Positions 36,525 to 40,172 of a DNA stretch of 40,172 nt are shown here, one piece after another. The DNA comes from a virus: the IMG/VR virus record IMGVR_UViG_3300010158_000148, positions 1 through 40,172 of that record; one strand, 5' to 3'. How positions within the stretch are numbered: position 1 is the first letter of the stretch; every line of letters begins with the position of its first letter. The notes beneath the pieces are model-generated. The model was not told the origin of the DNA and ran no database searches. It saw only the letters and a program-made list of their open reading frames with translations. A program made the translations under genes and the position numbers.

Positions 36525-37916
36525 CTAAAACTTAAATCCGTCAAACGATTCTGCTTTTTGTCTGCGACCAAAATTACTTTTATCAAACATTGGTTCATCG
36601 TCATCGTGCTTTCCTGAATCACTTAGCGTTTGTGCCGATGCTTCTACATCATACAGTTTCATCTTTGCTCTATCAACCCCAATAACAAATCTCTTATAGA
36701 ATCCTGGATCGTTATAGCGATTCTTCAACTGTTTAACAATAATCTGATTCAATCCTTCCAACTCTTCATTGCTGACCAAAGCAAACATAAAGTCAGCTGT
36801 CGCTGGCAAACCAAAAGATTCAGAGGTATCTTCAAGTCCTGGATCCGAGTTTGTGAATCCAGAACGAGTCGTTTGAGTGGCTGATACAATGGGAACATTA
36901 TACTCAACTGCCAATCCTCTTAACTCTTCTGCAATGCTCTTAATATATGTATAAGAGTTAATACTTCCACCTTGTTTCATTCGTTGACTCGCACAAATAT
37001 TGAGATAGTCAATGAAGATAATATCAGGTTTGAATTCTCGTTTCAACTTTAGTTCTTCCAGCAAAGCACGGAAGTGACCAGAGTGGGCACCAGCAGTTGG
37101 GTATTCTTTGACAATTAGTTTACCTTTAGTTTTAGCCGTAATCTTAGCAATACGACTTTCATAGATATCCCTGTCAATAACTTTTAGTTCATCCATGGTT
37201 AGGTTAAGAAGATTCGCATCAATCCTTTCAGCGATACGCTCTTCTGCCATTTCCATAGTTATGTATAAGACATTTTTACCTTGAGTTAGGCAACCTGCAC
37301 CCACGTGACACATAAACAAAGACTTACCAACACCAGTGCCAGCAAGACAAATATTAAGTGTTTTCTTTGATAGTCCACCCTTAGTGATTTTATTGAACAT
37401 GTCAAGGTCGAATGCAACCTTCTCTTCCACCCTATGATAAAAATCATACCTCTCATTGTGGTCATCAAGATAGTCATGCCCAATATGATTATCAAATGAA
37501 ACGGCAAGAGCATCAGAAAGAATAGAAGGGATCGCATCTTGCGTATGTTGCTTGTCGTTGCCGTCAATGATTCTGATTGCCGAGAGAACTCCATTATAAA
37601 TTGCCCTATCTTTACAAAACTTTTCAGTATGTTCTAACATCCAGTCTTCATTGACTGGTTCCTGACTCAATGTGCCGATAAAGTCGCCAAGTTCAGATAA
37701 CTCTTTATCGTTGAGATCTTTCCTGTTGCTAATTTCAATCTGTAGGATTTCTTTGGATGCTGGTTTGTTATACTTCGTGAAGAAAGAAACAATCTCGTCT
37801 GCCAAGATTACTTCTTTGCGCTCTGCAAAATATTCTTTCTTGATAAATGGGATTACTTTACGACAATAGTTCTCATCAAATATCAGATTGCTCAGAATCT
37901 TTTGTTCTATTCGCAT
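36525..37916 (-). CDS. 41: Replicative DNA helicase, T4 gp41 / DnaB family
   Basis: Hexameric 5'-3' helicase that unwinds the fork and associates with the gp61 primase. The Walker A motif is AGTGVGKS (just before the middle of the protein), Walker B is DIIFIDYLNIC, followed by the DnaB-type QMT-like element SATQTTRSGF and an arginine-finger region near LKNRYNDPGF. Length (463) is close to T4 gp41 (475). ATG 37916 is the likely start, preceded by GGCGGAAC. It ends AESFDGFKF. A perfect promoter about 210 nt upstream, inside the preceding gene, could drive it. Confidence 0.94.
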   Translation of the reverse strand: MRIEQKILSNLIFDENYCRKVIPFIKKEYFAERKEVILADEIVSFFTKYNKPASKEILQIEISNRKDLNDKELSELGDFIGTLSQEPVNEDWMLEHTEKFCKDRAIYNGVLSAIRIIDGNDKQHTQDAIPSILSDALAVSFDNHIGHDYLDDHNERYDFYHRVEEKVAFDLDMFNKITKGGLSKKTLNICLAGTGVGKSLFMCHVGAGCLTQGKNVLYITMEMAEERIAERIDANLLNLTMDELKVIDRDIYESRIAKITAKTKGKLIVKEYPTAGAHSGHFRALLEELKLKREFKPDIIFIDYLNICASQRMKQGGSINSYTYIKSIAEELRGLAVEYNVPIVSATQTTRSGFTNSDPGLEDTSESFGLPATADFMFALVSNEELEGLNQIIVKQLKNRYNDPGFYKRFVIGVDRAKMKLYDVEASAQTLSDSGKHDDDEPMFDKSNFGRRQKAESFDGFKF

Positions 37917-38208
37917 CAATTTCTGTTCCGCCTGTATATGTTAAATTGTTTTCTTGGATGCCTTCATGAAGCAATTCTTCCAAGATTTTACCAATGTATT
38001 CTTCAAATGGTTTCTTATTGGTGAAACCCTTTCCACCATCATCAAGAATTTCATAATCAAATTTTAGATGAATGGTTGAGTCGATTTCATCTTCTTCAAA
38101 CTCAACCTTACCATAAGCATATATTATACCCTGCCATGGCTCTTCTGTCAACTTTATCGCATCAAGTCCACTATATTTGGACTCCACTACAACATAAGGT
38201 TTACTCAT
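37876..38208 (-). CDS. Conserved small protein between uvsX and gene 41 (110 aa)
   Basis: Opens MSKPYVVVESKYSGLDAIKLTEEPWQGI, with a beta-rich N-terminal half (YGKVEFEEDEID; IHLKFDYEIL) and an acidic helical C-terminal part. It is in the position often filled by a small protein of unknown function in aquatic T4-like phages. It overlaps uvsX by 8 nt and gene 41 by 41 nt. A recombination accessory role (UvsX or helicase partner) follows only from its place. Confidence 0.72.
   Translation of the reverse strand: MSKPYVVVESKYSGLDAIKLTEEPWQGIIYAYGKVEFEEDEIDSTIHLKFDYEILDDGGKGFTNKKPFEEYIGKILEELLHEGIQENNLTYTGGTEIDANRTKDSEQSDI
38123..38151 (-). promoter_or_regulatory. Intragenic sigma70-type promoter, perfect consensus
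   Basis: -35 TTGACA (38151-38146), 17-nt spacer, -10 TATAAT (38128-38123), lying inside the 110-residue gene. It would start transcription near 38116 and supply helicase and modification-cassette mRNA without uvsX. Confidence 0.72.
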
Positions 38209-39277
38209 CGAACTCTAATTCCTCTAATGCTTTATCAAGATCATCTTCTTGCATCATTTGTCCACCTTGACCAATTGAATATTTGTTCTTTACAAAATCA
38301 TAGAATGATTTGCTTGTAAGAATTGACAACCAAAAGTCTTTATCATCAGTTTCTTTGACACGATATTTCTTGGTTTCTACTTCTCCAGTATCTGGATCAC
38401 ATTTGGAATACCAACCATTGGTGGGTTTAACCACATGCTTGGATTCAAGAGCAAGATCCAACAAACCGCTCCACTTACTAAGACCACCATCAAAAGATAC
38501 GCTAACAGGTATCTTAGATTTTTCTTTAACATAACGACTCTTCTCTACGTTAATAATAAAATTGTATCCTACGATTTCAGTACCTTCTTTTTCTTGCTGG
38601 CGACCAAGAATGTAAACATTATCTGCTGAATACATTGCACCAGTACCACCACCAACGATTGCTTTCGGGAACATACCAATTTCCATGTAGGTATGGTTCA
38701 CTACAACCAGTGGAATGTCTTTAAGGTTCAAGTGTGGGGTTACCATACGGAACAATGACTTCATCTGTTTTGCTCTTGACATATCTGCAACAGACTTACC
38801 TTCCATGGCATCTTCTACTTCTTTCTTAGAAGCAAGATTACCAATAGAGTCAATAACAATAATTAGGTGGTCACCACGATCTACATTGGACAACTGTTGC
38901 ATAATATCGAACTTCAATTGCTCAACATCAGTGAGTGGAGTATGAACAACACGCTTTGTATCAATACCAAATGTATCGAAGTAAGACTGCGGAGTACCGA
39001 ACTCTGAGTCATAGAATAATAATGCTGCATCTTCATACTTGTCCATATAGGACTTAGCCATTAACAATGAGAACGCAGTCTTAAAGTGTTTGCTTGGACC
39101 AGCCCACATTGTAATACCTGGAGTTAATCCACCATCAAGACGACCAGATAAAGCCACATTGATGATTGGAACAGAAGTAGGAATCATATCCTTCTTCTTA
39201 AAGAACTTTGATTCAGATAGAATCGCAGAGTCTTTGATAGTTGTGTTCTTTTTAATTTTGTCTAGTATGCTTGCCAT
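38201..39277 (-). CDS. uvsX: UvsX RecA-like recombinase
   Basis: ATP-dependent strand-exchange protein for recombination-dependent replication. The P-loop is GPSKHFKT (60-67), matching the T4 form GPSKSFKS rather than the bacterial one; YDSEFG and IIVIDSIGNLA (Walker B) follow, and the ssDNA-loop region MEIGMFPKAIVGGGTGAMYSAD is typical. Length (358) is close to T4 UvsX (391). The C-terminus is acidic (LEELEFDE), as in RecA proteins. AAAGG precedes the ATG. It is followed by its usual neighbour, gene 41, after one small gene. Confidence 0.95.
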   Translation of the reverse strand: MASILDKIKKNTTIKDSAILSESKFFKKKDMIPTSVPIINVALSGRLDGGLTPGITMWAGPSKHFKTAFSLLMAKSYMDKYEDAALLFYDSEFGTPQSYFDTFGIDTKRVVHTPLTDVEQLKFDIMQQLSNVDRGDHLIIVIDSIGNLASKKEVEDAMEGKSVADMSRAKQMKSLFRMVTPHLNLKDIPLVVVNHTYMEIGMFPKAIVGGGTGAMYSADNVYILGRQQEKEGTEIVGYNFIINVEKSRYVKEKSKIPVSVSFDGGLSKWSGLLDLALESKHVVKPTNGWYSKCDPDTGEVETKKYRVKETDDKDFWLSILTSKSFYDFVKNKYSIGQGGQMMQEDDLDKALEELEFDE

Positions 39278-39278
39278 A

Positions 39279-39530
39279 TTAACCTTTCAGGAATTCTAAC
39301 AGTTTCTCTTCAGTAAGTAAACCAACATTTCGTTTAATTTCTTGATCTTTATCATCGACTAAAACAATAGTTGGAACAGATCGAATTTTATATTCTTGTG
39401 TCATCATCATTTCATTATCAATGTCGTATTCTTCGATTGGAATTTCAATCTTGTCTTTAGCACCATTGATAACCATTGTAAGTCCTTTGCAGGGACCACA
39501 CCACTCAGCATAAAATTTTAGTAACTTCAT
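39279..39530 (-). CDS. Thioredoxin/glutaredoxin-like protein
   Basis: Small dithiol reductant. WCGPC (C11, C14) is the thioredoxin active site, and RSVPTIVLVDD holds the cis-proline (P53). At 83 residues it is shorter than E. coli thioredoxin (108) and close to the minimal phage versions such as T4 NrdC (87). A natural partner is the phage NrdA, whose C-terminal cysteines need reduction. It has its own promoter just upstream, AGGAG before the ATG, and ends beside uvsX. Confidence 0.9.
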   Translation of the reverse strand: MKLLKFYAEWCGPCKGLTMVINGAKDKIEIPIEEYDIDNEMMMTQEYKIRSVPTIVLVDDKDQEIKRNVGLLTEEKLLEFLKG

Positions 39531-39541
39531 TTATATCTCCT

Positions 39542-39570
39542 ATTATACATTAACTTTTGTTGCAAGGCAA
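39542..39570 (-). promoter_or_regulatory. Sigma70-type promoter for thioredoxin/uvsX
   Basis: -35 TTGCCT (39570-39565), 17-nt spacer, -10 TATAAT (39547-39542), filling the whole gap between the oxygenase gene and thioredoxin. The ribosome site AGGAG follows the -10 box directly, so the leader is very short, about 5 nt if transcription starts at the usual distance. Confidence 0.75.
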
Positions 39571-40119
39571 CTATGGATTGTTCTTGGAATGTGGGACATC
39601 AAAGACGAATGTAATCCTTACAATATCTCCAACATTCTTAGTTCCATGCTCTAACTTATTGTTAAACCAAAGTAAAGTTCCAGGTTCAACTCTTACAGTT
39701 TCATCTCCAACTGTATAGTCGTATGTTCCTTGTATTGAAAGATGATACCTGTCTCTTGTTTGATAATAACTACCGATGTCAATATGTTTTCCAACTCCAC
39801 CACTTACTGGTAGCGATAAGAATCCACATCGACTAAACTTTTTAAAATTGCGTTTAAGAAAACCTACAATTTCTGTGTGATGATTTATGGCAGGAGTTGC
39901 GATACAAATCTCTGTATCTCCAACATATTGAGATTCATCCTCAACACCACCCATTACAATCTGTAAAACTCCTGCTTCAACTTCAGGAAATCCACGATCC
40001 AACATAGACTGTGCACCATCAATTGTAGTTTGAACTCCCCAATCTTGAGGATACTGTTGCAGTTGTTTTAGAATCTTTGATACATTGATTCCAGTTTTGA
40101 TGATACGTATATTATCCAA
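39571..40119 (-). CDS. Aspartyl/asparaginyl beta-hydroxylase-like 2OG oxygenase
   Basis: Double-stranded beta-helix oxygenase with H112-I-D114 (GKHIDIGSY), RDRYHLSIQG, EPGTLLWFNNKLEHGTKN (H158) and VRITFVFDV (R168), the order found in the Asp/Asn beta-hydroxylase family, including the 'PG..WFNN...H...N.G' segment. Length is 182. The start is TTG at 40119, with GGAAG at good spacing, overlapping the polymerase stop by eight bases; there is no nearby in-frame ATG. The substrate is unknown: a protein side chain, a free amino acid, or a step in the modification pathway downstream. Confidence 0.78.
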   Translation of the reverse strand: MDNIRIIKTGINVSKILKQLQQYPQDWGVQTTIDGAQSMLDRGFPEVEAGVLQIVMGGVEDESQYVGDTEICIATPAINHHTEIVGFLKRNFKKFSRCGFLSLPVSGGVGKHIDIGSYYQTRDRYHLSIQGTYDYTVGDETVRVEPGTLLWFNNKLEHGTKNVGDIVRITFVFDVPHSKNNP

Positions 40120-40172
40120 AGAAATCTTCCAGTGAACTTTCTTCTTGAGTCTTCCAACCTAGTGGTTCAATA
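40112..40172 (-). CDS. 43: C-terminal end of a gene, probably gp43 DNA polymerase
   Basis: Only the last 19 complete codons are inside the window. They encode IEPLGWKTQEESSLEDFFG and then TAA (40114-40112). The SLEDFFG ending is the type of peptide by which T4-family DNA polymerases bind the gp45 sliding clamp, and location just upstream of uvsX and gene 41 fits gene 43. With so little sequence, other clamp-binding proteins cannot be excluded. Confidence 0.6.
   Translation of the reverse strand, partial: IEPLGWKTQEESSLEDFFG

Noticed and set aside
1-40172. tRNA genes, CRISPR arrays, insertion sequences, integrase or attachment sites
   Set aside because: No cloverleaf, regular spacer array, transposase or integrase was seen by reading; a dedicated scan could still find a tRNA I missed.

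Overview
The window is a contiguous piece of a T4-like contractile-tailed phage genome (or a metagenomic assembly of one). The diagnostic genes are T4-type RNase H, DsbA, UvsX recombinase, gp41 helicase, gp61 primase and the C-terminal tail of what is probably gp43 DNA polymerase. Around these sit class Ia ribonucleotide reductase (NrdA/NrdB), ThyX, thioredoxin and small conserved proteins of aquatic T4-like phages. Every supported gene is on the minus strand, so transcription runs from high to low coordinates, mostly with 1-4 nt gene overlaps. The DNA is AT-rich. A spanin-like pair, lipoproteins, a secreted nuclease and a UDP-diacylglucosamine-hydrolase-like enzyme point to a Gram-negative host, plausibly an aquatic proteobacterium; that is inference. 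I saw no tRNA, CRISPR array, insertion sequence or attachment site.

Layout in transcription order. (1) 40172-36525: end of the polymerase, an Asp/Asn-hydroxylase-like 2OG oxygenase, thioredoxin, UvsX, a small unknown protein and the gp41 helicase. (2) 36516-31919: a probable DNA base hypermodification cassette with a TET/JBP-like dioxygenase, a class II glutamine amidotransferase, a GNAT-like protein, a protein resembling the aGPT-Pplase/amino-acid:DNA-transferase group, a small linker protein and a P-loop kinase. (3) 31897-18590: mostly late-type genes: an HExxH protein, a PD-(D/E)XK nuclease-like protein, large multidomain proteins (one joins an RNA-ligase-like nucleotidyltransferase to an NMNAT-like domain), a Dps ferritin, an EF-hand/AT-hook protein and fibre-like virion proteins. 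(4) 18588-17537: a spanin-like pair and an XhlA-like membrane coiled coil. (5) 17479-12134: gp61 primase, ThyX, NrdA, NrdB, a fatty acid desaturase and a zinc-ribbon protein. (6) 12105-6613: a SegE-like GIY-YIG protein, several membrane/coiled-coil proteins, a periplasmic nuclease and a 3TM-type holin candidate. (7) 6613-4882: a lipid metallophosphoesterase and a GT4 glycosyltransferase, closed by a strong terminator. (8) 4802-1: small early proteins, a MazG-like pyrophosphohydrolase, DsbA, an unknown 371-residue protein and RNase H.

Two promoter classes are visible by eye. Seven sigma70-type promoters have a TATAAT -10 box, a 17-nt spacer and a TTGACA-like -35 box. Six T4-late-type boxes read CTAAATA or ATAAATA; five touch or overlap the stop codon of the preceding gene, and four are followed directly by a short inverted repeat.

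The most notable observation is that the TET/JBP-like enzyme and the GNAT-like protein (and more weakly the aGPT-Pplase-like protein) end in short acidic/aromatic peptides similar to the C-terminal tail of the polymerase fragment. This suggests that base modification is tethered to the sliding clamp during replication.
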